64,000 nt of DNA, taken from positions 150,437 through 214,436 of the forward strand of contig DIWR01000011.1 of NCBI GenBank assembly GCA_002428495.1, written 5' to 3'. The translations under genes were made by a program, and so were the position numbers. Source of the stretch: Synergistaceae bacterium UBA6101 (GTDB lineage Bacteria; Synergistota; Synergistia; Synergistales; Synergistaceae). Below the pieces are notes generated by a model, which was not told the origin of the DNA, did no database searches, and saw only the letters and a program-made list of their open reading frames with translations. This document shows positions 1 through 8,069 of this stretch, piece by piece; the stretch's first letter is position 1, and every line of letters begins with the position of its first letter.

Positions 1-473
1 GCAAACTGGAAAAGGTTTATCGGTTTGCACCTCACTGTGCCCCCTACATCCATCAGCAGAGTCGGTCTGTTCAGGACCGGAAGCATTGCCCCCAGGCCAG
101 GCCTATCTATTCCAGGGATGCGCCCAAGAAGGATAACACCTCCCGCAGCGATCGCCCCTGTGTTGCCGGATGATACGATACCTGCCGCCTCCCCTGATCG
201 GACCATTTCAAACCCTATGACCAGGCTCGAATTCTTTTTTCTTCTGATGGAGATCGAAGGAGAGTCTCCGCCGTTTATCACTTCGTTCGCGGGAACTATG
301 CTCAGCCTCGAACGGACGTTTTTTTCTGCTTTTTCTATTATCGGTTTAATTTTTTCGCTGTCACCGATCAGCGCAACGGAAAGATGCGGCTGGTCGCGAC
401 AGGCGAGAATGGCGGCGTTGCACGGCTCCAGCGGAGCGTGGTCCCCTCCCATTGCATCAAGTGCTATCAGCAT
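1..473 (-). CDS. plsX: Phosphate acyltransferase PlsX (3' part off the left edge)
   Basis: PlsX makes acyl-phosphate from acyl-ACP, the first step of the PlsX/PlsY route to phosphatidic acid. Reading the minus strand from 473 gives MLIALDAMGGDHAP, the hallmark PlsX N-terminus, and an open frame of about 157 codons to the window edge, including the family-typical SSGNTGAIAAGG segment. The ATG at 473 has GGAGG about seven bases upstream, right after the fapR stop, so the two genes are translationally close and co-transcribed. fapR-plsX is the classic order for malonyl-CoA-sensing control of lipid synthesis. The C-terminal half is outside the window. Family assignment is firm. Confidence 0.93.
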   Translation of the reverse strand, partial: MLIALDAMGGDHAPLEPCNAAILACRDQPHLSVALIGDSEKIKPIIEKAEKNVRSRLSIVPANEVINGGDSPSISIRRKKNSSLVIGFEMVRSGEAAGIVSSGNTGAIAAGGVILLGRIPGIDRPGLGAMLPVLNRPTLLMDVGGTVRCKPINLFQF

Positions 474-487
474 ATTTTCGCCTCCAT

Positions 488-1057
488 TTAAGCTAGCTCC
501 TCTGAATTCTTGGCGACTACAACAAATCTTCCGACAAATACTTCCCTGTCGCCGACCCGTGTATGCACACTGACGACATATTTGTCTCCCTTGTAAGTCC
601 CCACTTTGGATCTTGCAAGTATCCTTTCTCCGACGAAAGCCGCTCGGCGGTACCTCAGCCTTGCGGATCCTACTACTACCATTTCCCTGTCGATCGTTGC
701 TATTGCCAGAGTTGCAGCCTGGGCGTAAATATAATAATCACCAACAAGGTTCGTATGTCTGAACGCCATATCCCTGGTCGTGTTCAACACAGAAAGAGCC
801 CATCCGTCAGGTTCCAGTTCAAGAAGTTCGCCGACCACTTCTTCTGCCCTTAAAGATTTGAGTCTGCTGGTCGCCTGCTCGGCCATTGTCCGCATTCTTT
901 CCCTCAGCTCAGGTATAGAGAGAAGGCCGCGATCAAGACGCACCGTACTCATGCTCACTCCAAGGGAAGCAGCTATCTCTTCGTCCGTCATGAGAGGGTT
1001 AGTGGATATCAGCTCTATAAGCTGTCTGTGCCTTTGCTTTTTCAGTTCTGAACGCAA
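488..1057 (-). CDS. fapR: FapR, malonyl-CoA-responsive repressor of fatty acid/phospholipid genes
   Basis: 189 residues, the usual FapR length. Residues 1-60 form a DeoR-like winged helix-turn-helix (MTDEEIAASLGVSMSTVRLD), and about 75-185 a hotdog fold that binds malonyl-CoA in known FapR proteins (RHTNLVGDYYIYAQAATLAI, then a VGSARLRY strand). The start is a TTG at 1057 with GGGAG eight bases upstream; no in-frame ATG fits. It is followed directly by plsX, a known target in Bacillus. Known role: the repressor leaves DNA when malonyl-CoA rises. Autoregulation here is inferred from the promoter repeats upstream. Confidence 0.88.
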   Translation of the reverse strand: MRSELKKQRHRQLIELISTNPLMTDEEIAASLGVSMSTVRLDRGLLSIPELRERMRTMAEQATSRLKSLRAEEVVGELLELEPDGWALSVLNTTRDMAFRHTNLVGDYYIYAQAATLAIATIDREMVVVGSARLRYRRAAFVGERILARSKVGTYKGDKYVVSVHTRVGDREVFVGRFVVVAKNSEELA

Positions 1058-1106
1058 AATGGCATCTCCCGTAAAAAGTAATTGTTAGCAGGTCATAACA
1101 CCAGAC

Positions 1107-1149
1107 AAGATATTACAGAATTCAAAAGTTGTCAATAGGATATTACAGA
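1107..1149 (-). promoter_or_regulatory. fapR-plsX promoter with an 11-bp direct repeat
   Basis: On the minus strand TTGACA (1135-1130) and TATCTT (1112-1107) are 17 bp apart. The 11-mer TCTGTAATATC occurs twice, at 1149-1139 and 1119-1109, exactly 30 bp apart (about three helical turns), flanking the -35 and covering the -10. That placement suits a repressor site, FapR itself being the obvious candidate, although the repeat does not match the known Bacillus FapR operator closely. Confidence 0.6.
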
Positions 1150-1228
1150 CCGCCTAAAATTTTTATGAAGGCTCGATAAATCTGTTACCATAGAGCTGGC
1201 CCGGATTTTGTCTACGGGTCCATAATAT

Positions 1229-1268
1229 AAGATCCGGAGCAATGGGATAACCCTTTGCTCCGGATCTT
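1229..1268 (-). terminator. Hairpin downstream of rpmF
   Basis: A perfect 14-bp stem (AAGATCCGGAGCAA and its complement) with a 12-base loop lies 15 bases past the rpmF stop. The following U tract on the minus strand is weak (ATATTATGG), so this is a terminator-like hairpin that may leak. It separates ackA-yceD-rpmF from fapR-plsX, which has its own promoter. Confidence 0.65.
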
Positions 1269-1282
1269 CGGAAGGCATATCA

Positions 1283-1489
1283 CTAGTCTTTAGCAGCCGC
1301 AGAGGCTTCTGAAACCTTTATTACCTGACGTCCTTTGTAGTAACCGCATGCAGGGCAGGCTTTGTATGTCTCTATCATCTCACCGCAGTGGGTGCAGGCC
1401 GTAAGACTGGGTCCTGAAAGAGCACCAAGCCACTGTGCTTTACGGTTGTGTGTACGGGAGTGGGATACTCGCCTTTTTGGAGTTGCCAT
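1283..1489 (-). CDS. rpmF: 50S ribosomal protein L32
   Basis: 68 residues, a structural protein of the large ribosomal subunit. It starts MATPKRRVSHSRTHNRKAQW and carries a zinc-ribbon pattern CTHCGE...CPACGYY, i.e. the four-cysteine (C+) form of L32. The ATG at 1489 has a strong purine-rich RBS (AAGGGGGGAAC). It follows the YceD-family gene in the conserved yceD-rpmF-(fapR)-plsX order. Confidence 0.97.
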   Translation of the reverse strand: MATPKRRVSHSRTHNRKAQWLGALSGPSLTACTHCGEMIETYKACPACGYYKGRQVIKVSEASAAAKD

Positions 1490-1563
1490 TATTTGTTCCC
1501 CCCTTAAATCTTCGGCGAAAATGTCGCCTGTGCAATTCTATCACTTTTTTGCTTTTTATGCAG

Positions 1564-2154
1564 TCAGCTATTTCCCTGTTCTTTCTGCACTAAAGATCTC
1601 AGGACTTCAAAACGCGGATCCCCCTCTTCATCACTACACGTGCATGAAGAGGTGTTCAGGTCAGCGCCGCATTTTGGACAAAGTCCCCTGCACTCTTCAG
1701 AACAGAGAGGCGCAGTTGGAAGGAGTGTTATCATTACCTCCCACAACAGTGGTCCCAGGTCGATCTCATCCTCCCATGAATCAAGGATCATGAGTTCTTC
1801 GTCTCCATCTGTTTCATAATCAGGATCGGCTTTTTTATCCTCTTCTTTGTCCAGAGAGAAAAGATACCTTAATTCCCCCTCAATTGCAACCCCTGCCGGC
1901 CCAAGACATCTTGAGCATGGTACAGTGACGCTTCCGGATACTGATATTATCGTAATTATCCTGCCCTCAGCCCTGTAGGCCTCAACTTCGACCTGAAGCG
2001 GAGCTGTAAGTGAGTAAAGCTGTCCCCAGTAGTTGATCTTCCGGTCAGCTGTCACTGAAAAACTCTCAGTATAAGGCGTACCATCCTTTGGTATGGCCGG
2101 GATGATAAGCCTGTGATGCCAACTTTTGGGCGCAGCCTTGATATATTCAGACAT
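1564..2154 (-). CDS. yceD: YceD/DUF177 family protein (23S rRNA accumulation protein)
   Basis: 196 residues from the ATG at 2154 (MSEYIKAAPKSWHHRL). The central VPCSRCLGP motif and the C-terminal cysteine set CSEECRGLCPKCGADLN are typical of DUF177. In enterobacteria YceD affects 23S rRNA levels; in many phyla the gene sits just before rpmF, as here. The reading frame is open further upstream but would overlap ackA, and the 2154 ATG leaves a 10-bp gap. Molecular function is not firmly known. It is likely co-transcribed with ackA and rpmF. Confidence 0.85.
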   Translation of the reverse strand: MSEYIKAAPKSWHHRLIIPAIPKDGTPYTESFSVTADRKINYWGQLYSLTAPLQVEVEAYRAEGRIITIISVSGSVTVPCSRCLGPAGVAIEGELRYLFSLDKEEDKKADPDYETDGDEELMILDSWEDEIDLGPLLWEVMITLLPTAPLCSEECRGLCPKCGADLNTSSCTCSDEEGDPRFEVLRSLVQKEQGNS

Positions 2155-2164
2155 TATTCTCCTG

Positions 2165-3361
2165 TTATTTTGCCTCACAGCAGCGTTTCGTGTCCCTTGC
2201 GATGACCCTTTCTTCATCTGTAGGAACGACCATTACAGCAACTCTTGAATCGGGCGTGCTGAAAACGACCTCTTTGCCGCGGACTTTGTTCTTTTCCGGG
2301 TCGATCTTCACACCCATGAATTCCAGTCCTTTGCAGACTTCTTCACGGAAGGATACTCCGTTCTCTCCTATGCCTGCTGTGAATACCAGGACATCAATGC
2401 CGCCCATTGCAGCAGCGTAAGAACCGATATATTTTTTGACGTGGTAAATAAGCATTTCCTGCGCCAGCTGTGCCCGGGCATTTCCCTTTTCCGCTGCCTC
2501 TTCGACATCGCGAAGATCGCTTGAGACTCCGGAGACTCCCTGAAGCCCGCTCTTCTTGTGGACGATGTCACTGACAGTTTTGACATCTTCGTGTTTCTCC
2601 ATGAGGAAGAGCATTACGGAGGGGTCGAGGCTTCCGCTGCGAGTCCCCATCAGGACTCCTTCAGCTGTCCCGTATCCAAGGCTCGTGTCAACTGACTTGC
2701 CGCCGTCAACAGCGGTGATTGAGCTCCCGTTTCCGAGGTGGCATGTTACGATCCTGAGCTTTTCAACGGGTTTGCCAAGTATTTCAGCTGCCCTGTTTGC
2801 AACGTAGTAATGGCTGGTGCCATGGAAACCGTAGCGGCGGACCCTGTCTTCCTCGTAATAGCTGTAAGGGATCCCGTATATAAACGCCTTCGGAGGCATA
2901 GACTGATGGAAGGCTGTGTCAAAGACAACGACATTGGGTGTTCCAGGGAGAACTTCCATGAGGGCGCGGACTCCCTGCAGATTGGCAGGGTTGTGGAGAG
3001 GCGCGAGATGTATAACTTCTTCTATCGCGCTGATGACTTCAGGGGTGACAAGGACTGAAGATGTAAACTTCTCTCCGCCGTGTACCATCCTGTGCCCTGC
3101 GGCTGAAAGTTCGCTCAGGTCCTTGAGGACTCCGTATTCCGGGTCGATGAGCATATCAAGAACATATTTGATGGCGACTGTGTGGTTAGGGAAATCTACT
3201 ACACGCGAGACGGGATCTTTCCCTGTCTTGGTATGCTTGATCTTTGAGCCGTCTATGCCAATGCGCTCAACAAGTCCCTTGGCGAGGACGACTTCCCCGT
3301 CCATGTCGATAAGCTGATACTTAAAAGAAGAACTTCCGCAGTTAAGAACTAGAATTTTCAT
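2165..3361 (-). CDS. ackA: Acetate kinase
   Basis: 398 residues, normal for AckA. The enzyme interconverts acetate + ATP and acetyl phosphate + ADP, here probably the ATP-yielding end of amino acid fermentation. Diagnostic segments are MKILVLNCGSSSFKYQLID at the N-terminus, HRMVHGGEKF, VFDTAFHQSMP, CHLGNGSSITAV and VLVFTAGIGENG, all in order. The ATG at 3361 is chosen because the family always begins MK(I/V)LVLN; a longer open frame upstream is not conserved. No pta neighbour is present. It is divergent from tmcAL across an 81-bp gap. Confidence 0.96.
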   Translation of the reverse strand: MKILVLNCGSSSFKYQLIDMDGEVVLAKGLVERIGIDGSKIKHTKTGKDPVSRVVDFPNHTVAIKYVLDMLIDPEYGVLKDLSELSAAGHRMVHGGEKFTSSVLVTPEVISAIEEVIHLAPLHNPANLQGVRALMEVLPGTPNVVVFDTAFHQSMPPKAFIYGIPYSYYEEDRVRRYGFHGTSHYYVANRAAEILGKPVEKLRIVTCHLGNGSSITAVDGGKSVDTSLGYGTAEGVLMGTRSGSLDPSVMLFLMEKHEDVKTVSDIVHKKSGLQGVSGVSSDLRDVEEAAEKGNARAQLAQEMLIYHVKKYIGSYAAAMGGIDVLVFTAGIGENGVSFREEVCKGLEFMGVKIDPEKNKVRGKEVVFSTPDSRVAVMVVPTDEERVIARDTKRCCEAK

Positions 3362-3442
3362 TAAAATCAGATTGCCTCCCTTATTCTGATTATCTCCGTC
3401 TCTTTGTGGTATTCTTACCCTAAGAGGACGGTGATCGAATTT

Positions 3443-4660
3443 ATGCATACTCCCATCACAGGGATAGTTGCCGAATATAACCCGCTTCATCTTGGACACC
3501 GGCACCACATGAAAGAAGCCCGTTCACTCTCAGGTGCTGAGGGCATCATAGTAGTGCTCTCCTCAAACTTCGTCCAAAGAGGAGAACCTGCCTTAATATC
3601 AAAGTGGGAGAGGACAAAGGCCGCGCTAAAATGCGGTGCTGATCTGGTCCTTGAACTTCCTCTCGTCTTTTCATCTCATAATGCAGGGGTATTCGCCAAT
3701 GCCGCTGTTGATATCCTAGCTATGACAGGAATCGTAACACACATTTCCTTCGGGCTGGAATCCCCTGACTGGCAAATGGACAAAATCTTAGATATTTTAA
3801 TCGAAGAACCCGAACCTTTCAAGTTTTGTTTAAAAGAAGAACTTGACAAAGGCTGTTCTTTCGTCGAATCAAGGGCTACTGCCCTTGACCGTATGATACC
3901 GGGAACAGCTGAAAAGCTCAAAGGTTCGAACAATTCCCTTGCACTATCATACATGCTTAGGATAAAGAAAAAAAACTGGAAAATATATGCAGTGCCGGTC
4001 AAGAGGCTTGGATCCGGATATCATGAAAATGAGCTGGCCGAATTTTCAAGCGCGACCGCTGTAAGAAAAGCTCTTTCAAAAGGGAACGTCTCAGAGGCGC
4101 TCTCCAGGATCCCTGATTTTTCTGCCGAGATATTAAAAGAGGCCATCGAAAGTGGGCGTGCCTGCACTGATGAAGGAAGGCTGTGGAATATCCTACGGTC
4201 CAGGCTCATCTCAATGGATCCCGGCGATATCTCAAAGTACGCAGAGATCGGAGAGGGGATAGAGTACCTGCTGAGGGAAAAGGCTATCGGGAGCTCTTCC
4301 TTCACTGAATGGGGGAAGGCATGCACAAGCAAAAGATATCCGCTTGGGCGGGTACAGAGGCACGGAATACACATCCTTATCGGCCTGGAACACTGGACAA
4401 ACAGAGCTTTCCAAAGGATAGGACCACCATACATAAGAGTGCTCGGAATGAACGGAAACGGCAGAAATATGCTGAGGCGTATGAGAAAAACAGCATCTTT
4501 GCCTGTTATTACAAGGTGCGGCGCGGCTTCTTCAATATCTGACACCGCATCAAAAGTCATGAAATACGAACTTATAGGATCTGAGATATGGGAAGAGCTG
4601 GTGACTAAGGGAGAATTCGGAATGGAACATTCCAGAAAAATCATTATAAGCGAGAAATAA
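3443..4660 (+). CDS. tmcAL: tRNA(Met) cytidine acetate ligase TmcAL (YlbM family)
   Basis: 405 residues from the ATG at 3443. TmcAL makes ac4C34 in elongator tRNA-Met using acetate and ATP, which gives its position beside acetate kinase some sense. The N-terminus GIVAEYNPLHLGHRHH is the nucleotidyltransferase signature (HxGH), followed by SSNFVQRGEPAL and LELPLVFS, both characteristic. A GTG at 3431 in the same frame is an alternative start; the spacing to AGAGG does not decide between them. It is the only gene on its strand until the MFS gene. Confidence 0.88.
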   Translation: MHTPITGIVAEYNPLHLGHRHHMKEARSLSGAEGIIVVLSSNFVQRGEPALISKWERTKAALKCGADLVLELPLVFSSHNAGVFANAAVDILAMTGIVTHISFGLESPDWQMDKILDILIEEPEPFKFCLKEELDKGCSFVESRATALDRMIPGTAEKLKGSNNSLALSYMLRIKKKNWKIYAVPVKRLGSGYHENELAEFSSATAVRKALSKGNVSEALSRIPDFSAEILKEAIESGRACTDEGRLWNILRSRLISMDPGDISKYAEIGEGIEYLLREKAIGSSSFTEWGKACTSKRYPLGRVQRHGIHILIGLEHWTNRAFQRIGPPYIRVLGMNGNGRNMLRRMRKTASLPVITRCGAASSISDTASKVMKYELIGSEIWEELVTKGEFGMEHSRKIIISEK

Positions 4661-4664
4661 AATA

Positions 4665-4778
4665 TGGGCATCATCTATAAATGACGCACACGGACTTTAC
4701 GAAAAATGCGGATTCAAAGTCATTGCCCGTCCGCTGGACTTTATAGAGATCCGAAGCCCCCGGCCAAAGGACAGATGA
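4665..4778 (+). pseudogene. Remnant of the C-terminal end of a GNAT acetyltransferase
   Basis: From 4665 the plus strand reads WASSINDAHGLYEKCGF, then KVIARPLDFIEIR, ending at a TGA (4776-4778). The stretch DAHGLYEKxGF...P..FIEI is the C-terminal signature of small GNAT N-acetyltransferases. Nothing upstream belongs to the same gene: the frame runs straight into the end of tmcAL. Only about 37 residues of a roughly 140-residue domain remain, with no start codon or RBS, so this is a decayed or deletion-truncated gene. Confidence 0.7.
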
Positions 4779-4845
4779 CTTACTTCCGCCGTATAACAGC
4801 AGAAACACGTCAACAAAAGGTGATCAATTTTATTTGAGATGAAGA

Positions 4846-5334
4846 CTACACGTTGCGTGGGGGGATGCGTTCCCTCATGCGCCTGAATACCCCTGGCGGG
4901 ACCATATCTTTTATCGCGCCTCCGAACTGGAATGCATCCTTGATGCCCCTGCTTGAAAGATATGAGTACTTGGCATCTGTAACTATGAAGAAAGTCTCTA
5001 TCTCGGGTGCCAGCTGCCTGTTCATCTGAGCGAGCTGGAATTCATATTCGAAGTCAGAAAGCGCTCGAAGACCCCTGATTATTATCCTGCTCTGTTCCTG
5101 TCTCATAAAGTCGACCAGCAGTCCTTCAAAAAATTTGACCTTCACATTGGGAAGATGGACTAGCGCTTCCCTGGCCATTATCTGCCTCTCCTCCTCGCTG
5201 AAAGTCGATCTCTTTTCAGGATTTACGAGGACTGCTACGACCAGCTCGTCAAAGAGGGCAGCGCCTCTTTCTGCTATATAAATATGCCCGTTGGTTATCG
5301 GGTCGAAAGATCCGGGATATACGGCCCTTATCAT
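4846..5334 (-). CDS. coaD: Phosphopantetheine adenylyltransferase
   Basis: 162 residues. CoaD transfers AMP from ATP to 4'-phosphopantetheine, the penultimate step of CoA synthesis. It shows YPGSFDPITNGHIYIAERG with the T/HxGH site, RGLRALSDFEYE, and the C-terminal SSRGIKDAFQFGG, a slight variant of the usual ISSSxVKE motif. The start overlaps the rsmD stop by four bases (ATGA), the widespread rsmD-coaD pairing. Confidence 0.96.
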   Translation of the reverse strand: MIRAVYPGSFDPITNGHIYIAERGAALFDELVVAVLVNPEKRSTFSEEERQIMAREALVHLPNVKVKFFEGLLVDFMRQEQSRIIIRGLRALSDFEYEFQLAQMNRQLAPEIETFFIVTDAKYSYLSSRGIKDAFQFGGAIKDMVPPGVFRRMRERIPPRNV

Positions 5335-5819
5335 TGATCAACACTCCTTTTGTAGAATGTGAGAACTGTGCCGCCGTAAGTTCTCTCTTTCCTTTCCCAT
5401 CCCGGAATATCATCTGCGTCTTCTTTTTCAGAGTGCTCGAAGATCAGCGTTCCGTTCGGGGAAAGGACTTCGCTGTGTTTAAAAATCAGCTGCGGTAGTT
5501 CGGCGCACCAACCCAGTCCATATGGCGGGTCGGCAAAAATAACATCAAACGACTCCCCGTTTTTTACAAATCTGGACAAAGCCCTTCTGACGTCCATACA
5601 AAGACATTTTACATCTTCAGGCATAGTTTTAACTATACCGCCATGGCGCTTTCTGTCAGATTCAACAAGACAGACCGGATCGGCACCTTTCCGGTAAGCA
5701 TTGAGCGCTATCTGCCCGCTTCCGGAAAAAAGATCCAAAAAACTTTTACCCTCCAACGGTCCCAATATATTAAACAATGCCTGTAATACCTTGCCCGTAG
5801 TAGGACGCATTTCTTTCAT
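5331..5819 (-). CDS. rsmD: 16S rRNA (guanine-N2)-methyltransferase RsmD, short N-terminus
   Basis: Methylates G966 of 16S rRNA in known homologues. RPTTGKVLQALFNIL, FLDLFSGSGQIALNA (SAM motif I) and the catalytic IFADPPYGLG (DPPY) are clear. The ATG at 5819 has AGGGTG nine bases upstream; a GTG at 5831 is the only other in-frame option before a stop. Either way the usual first 10-15 residues (the xIxGxxRGRKL strand seen in most RsmD) are missing, so the protein is about 162 instead of about 180 residues. The catalytic core is complete. Confidence 0.88.
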   Translation of the reverse strand: MKEMRPTTGKVLQALFNILGPLEGKSFLDLFSGSGQIALNAYRKGADPVCLVESDRKRHGGIVKTMPEDVKCLCMDVRRALSRFVKNGESFDVIFADPPYGLGWCAELPQLIFKHSEVLSPNGTLIFEHSEKEDADDIPGWERKERTYGGTVLTFYKRSVDQ

Positions 5820-5905
5820 ACAAAAATTCACCCTGTTTCAACTAAATGAGATATAAAAGAGTATAATATCGCACATTAATAGTGTATACAATACAGGAGG
5901 CCCAA

Positions 5906-7123
5906 ATGCCGCAGACAATAGATAAACAAACAAAAACACCTGAAGAACAGGGCGACAGGAGAAACCTTCTAGGATTTTCTTTTCTGCATTTCATGAATGA
6001 CGTGCATTCAACAGCCTTACCGACAATTATACCAATGCTTGTTAATTCCATATCGATATCTTTGAGCCAGGCGGGACTTTTGAATGCTATTTTCGGACTG
6101 ACGAATCTGTTGGGCCAACCGGTAGCAGGATATTTTGCAGACAGGCAAAAAAGACCCTGGCTTGCAGTCTGGGCACCGATGCTGAGCATTGCAGGAGCAT
6201 GTCTTTTGCCTCTGGCTCCGAATTACTCCATAGCCTTCCTGTTGGTAGGACTGATGAGCATGGGCACAGCCTCATTTCACCCACAGGGGCTCGGACGGGC
6301 TGGATCATCCGCCAGAAGCAAGGACCTTGCCCTTTTCATATCGCTTTTTGCAGCATGCGGTAGTTTTGGAAGCGCAGTGGGGCCTGTCTATGTAGTATTC
6401 CTGATATCCCTTATCGGAAAAAAGATGTTTCCGATAGTCCTGATACCCGGCTTCATCATATGTCTCTACATATGGAAAAGAATCGTTTCAGACCAGAAGG
6501 CTGAGAACATAACAAAAGAAAAGGCTGAATTCAGGGGATTTTTCTCGAATATGGGCGTCATTATGAAGAAGATCACCTCCATAGTCGTTGTAGCAACAGT
6601 GAGAGACGCTACGCTGCAGGGCATAAAGATATTCCTGCCAATGCTCGTTATACTCAAGGGGGGAAGCATCGCTGCAGGCGGGATGCTGCTTTTCGCGATA
6701 ACTCTGGCATGCACACTTGCAGGGATAATCGGAGGAAAGCTGGCTGATTCTAGAGGCGATGAGAAGGTCATGCTCTGGACACTTGGGATCTCACCGGTAT
6801 TTCTTATCGCAGGACTTAACACAGCAGGGATCTTATCTGTTGCATCACTAATTGTCGGATTCGCTTTCCTTCAGGCAAGCACCCCTGTGACTACAGCTAT
6901 GGCACAGAAACGCTGTCCCCTCTCCAGGAGCACTGCCAGCTCACTGGCCATGGGCGTCTCATGGGGCCTGGCGAACCTGTTCACCACATCCGTAGGTTTT
7001 TCAGCCGACATCATAGGGCTGGAGAAGACGCTCAGGTTTGTTGCGTTCCTTCCGTGGACAGTTACCGTATGGTACGCAGGCAGCATGATACTTTCAGCCA
7101 CTAAGAGAAGACAAGGGCAGTGA
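5906..7123 (+). CDS. MFS transporter, fosmidomycin-resistance (Fsr)-like
   Basis: 405 residues with about 12 hydrophobic segments, so a polytopic inner-membrane carrier. The first helix region FLHFMNDVHSTALPTIIPML recalls the HxxNDxxxxxxPAxxP pattern of the Fsr subgroup of major facilitators. The ATG at 5906 is preceded by AGGAGG at 5894-5899. The gene stands alone between rsmD (divergent) and trmB (convergent, 7-bp gap), so context gives no substrate. Efflux of a drug-like compound is the family expectation, not a demonstrated role. Confidence 0.8.
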   Translation: MPQTIDKQTKTPEEQGDRRNLLGFSFLHFMNDVHSTALPTIIPMLVNSISISLSQAGLLNAIFGLTNLLGQPVAGYFADRQKRPWLAVWAPMLSIAGACLLPLAPNYSIAFLLVGLMSMGTASFHPQGLGRAGSSARSKDLALFISLFAACGSFGSAVGPVYVVFLISLIGKKMFPIVLIPGFIICLYIWKRIVSDQKAENITKEKAEFRGFFSNMGVIMKKITSIVVVATVRDATLQGIKIFLPMLVILKGGSIAAGGMLLFAITLACTLAGIIGGKLADSRGDEKVMLWTLGISPVFLIAGLNTAGILSVASLIVGFAFLQASTPVTTAMAQKRCPLSRSTASSLAMGVSWGLANLFTTSVGFSADIIGLEKTLRFVAFLPWTVTVWYAGSMILSATKRRQGQ

Positions 7124-7130
7124 GTTCAGA

Positions 7131-8069
7131 TCATTCTCCCCTTGCAGCTTCCAGCGCATAGTGCAGGGCGGCACGCATAGCCGGAGTCCTGTAGGGATGC
7201 CCCACAGAGTCGACCTTTATCTTAAAACCATCCCGTCCGGGGATCACCTTAAGGTAGAAGTGCTGTTCGAACCCGTCATCAGTTGTTATGACAAGGACAA
7301 GACCGACTCCCGAATCTGAAACGAAAGTCTCCCTAAAGACCCAGTGGCCTCTTCCGCCGACACCTTTGCCCTCCGCGTCTTTTATCTTTGAAAGGACATC
7401 CTCGAGTTTCATTGGGCTTTCACACTCCATTTCCATCTGCCAGCAATTGCCTTCCATGATAGGATCATCGTATTTGCCCGTTTTATGCAGGACCAGATGC
7501 CATGTGCTTTTTCCCATGGCTCTCCACTTTCTTTCGTACTTTGTAATATATGGCCTCTTTGGGTCGGCCTCTATCGGATCTGCCTGAAAAACGCCCGGAG
7601 CTGATATGGTCTCGGCTGCTTCCTCAGCGTACCAGTCTACATCGGTTGCAAGTTCAAATGATCCTCCGGGAACGATGAGGTATGACAGAAGATCGGCAAA
7701 ATGCGGTACCGTGACGCGCCTTGAAGCATGCCTTGTCTTTGGCCAGGGGCATGGGAAGTTCATGTATACTCTCTCGACCGACTCGGGAGAGAAACAATGG
7801 CGAAGCAGGAAACGGGCATCGCCGTGCATTATACGCACGTTGCCAAGTCCCGCCGCAAGCACTCTCCTTGCTCCCTTGGCAACACACCACTGCGAGACCT
7901 CAATGCCCAGGATCAGCACTTCGGGAAAAGTTTGCGCAAGGTATTCAATGAACTCTCCGTTCCCGAACCCTATCTCAACAAAGACTCTTCCTGACGGAGA
8001 AAGCGAGGCCCAGTCAAGGGGCAGATCGACATTCTCATCGACTATTATCCTGCCAAGATCCCAGGTCAT
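7131..8069 (-). CDS. trmB: tRNA (guanine-N7)-methyltransferase TrmB with a C-terminal extension
   Basis: 312 residues, versus about 210-230 for most TrmB. It forms m7G46 in the tRNA variable loop. VFVEIGFGNGEFIEYLA is the SAM site; NFPCPWPKTRHASRRV replaces the canonical NFPDPWPKxRHxKRR with a Cys for Asp; TKYERKW matches the TxYE motif. Residues ~210-312 form an extra domain not present in the E. coli enzyme; Aquifex TrmB has a comparable long tail. It overlaps the rsmA stop by four bases. Confidence 0.88.
   Translation of the reverse strand: MTWDLGRIIVDENVDLPLDWASLSPSGRVFVEIGFGNGEFIEYLAQTFPEVLILGIEVSQWCVAKGARRVLAAGLGNVRIMHGDARFLLRHCFSPESVERVYMNFPCPWPKTRHASRRVTVPHFADLLSYLIVPGGSFELATDVDWYAEEAAETISAPGVFQADPIEADPKRPYITKYERKWRAMGKSTWHLVLHKTGKYDDPIMEGNCWQMEMECESPMKLEDVLSKIKDAEGKGVGGRGHWVFRETFVSDSGVGLVLVITTDDGFEQHFYLKVIPGRDGFKIKVDSVGHPYRTPAMRAALHYALEAARGE

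Noticed and set aside
25..573. 182-residue open frame on the plus strand at the left edge
   Set aside because: It is antisense to plsX and the end of fapR; the minus-strand product is a textbook PlsX N-terminus.
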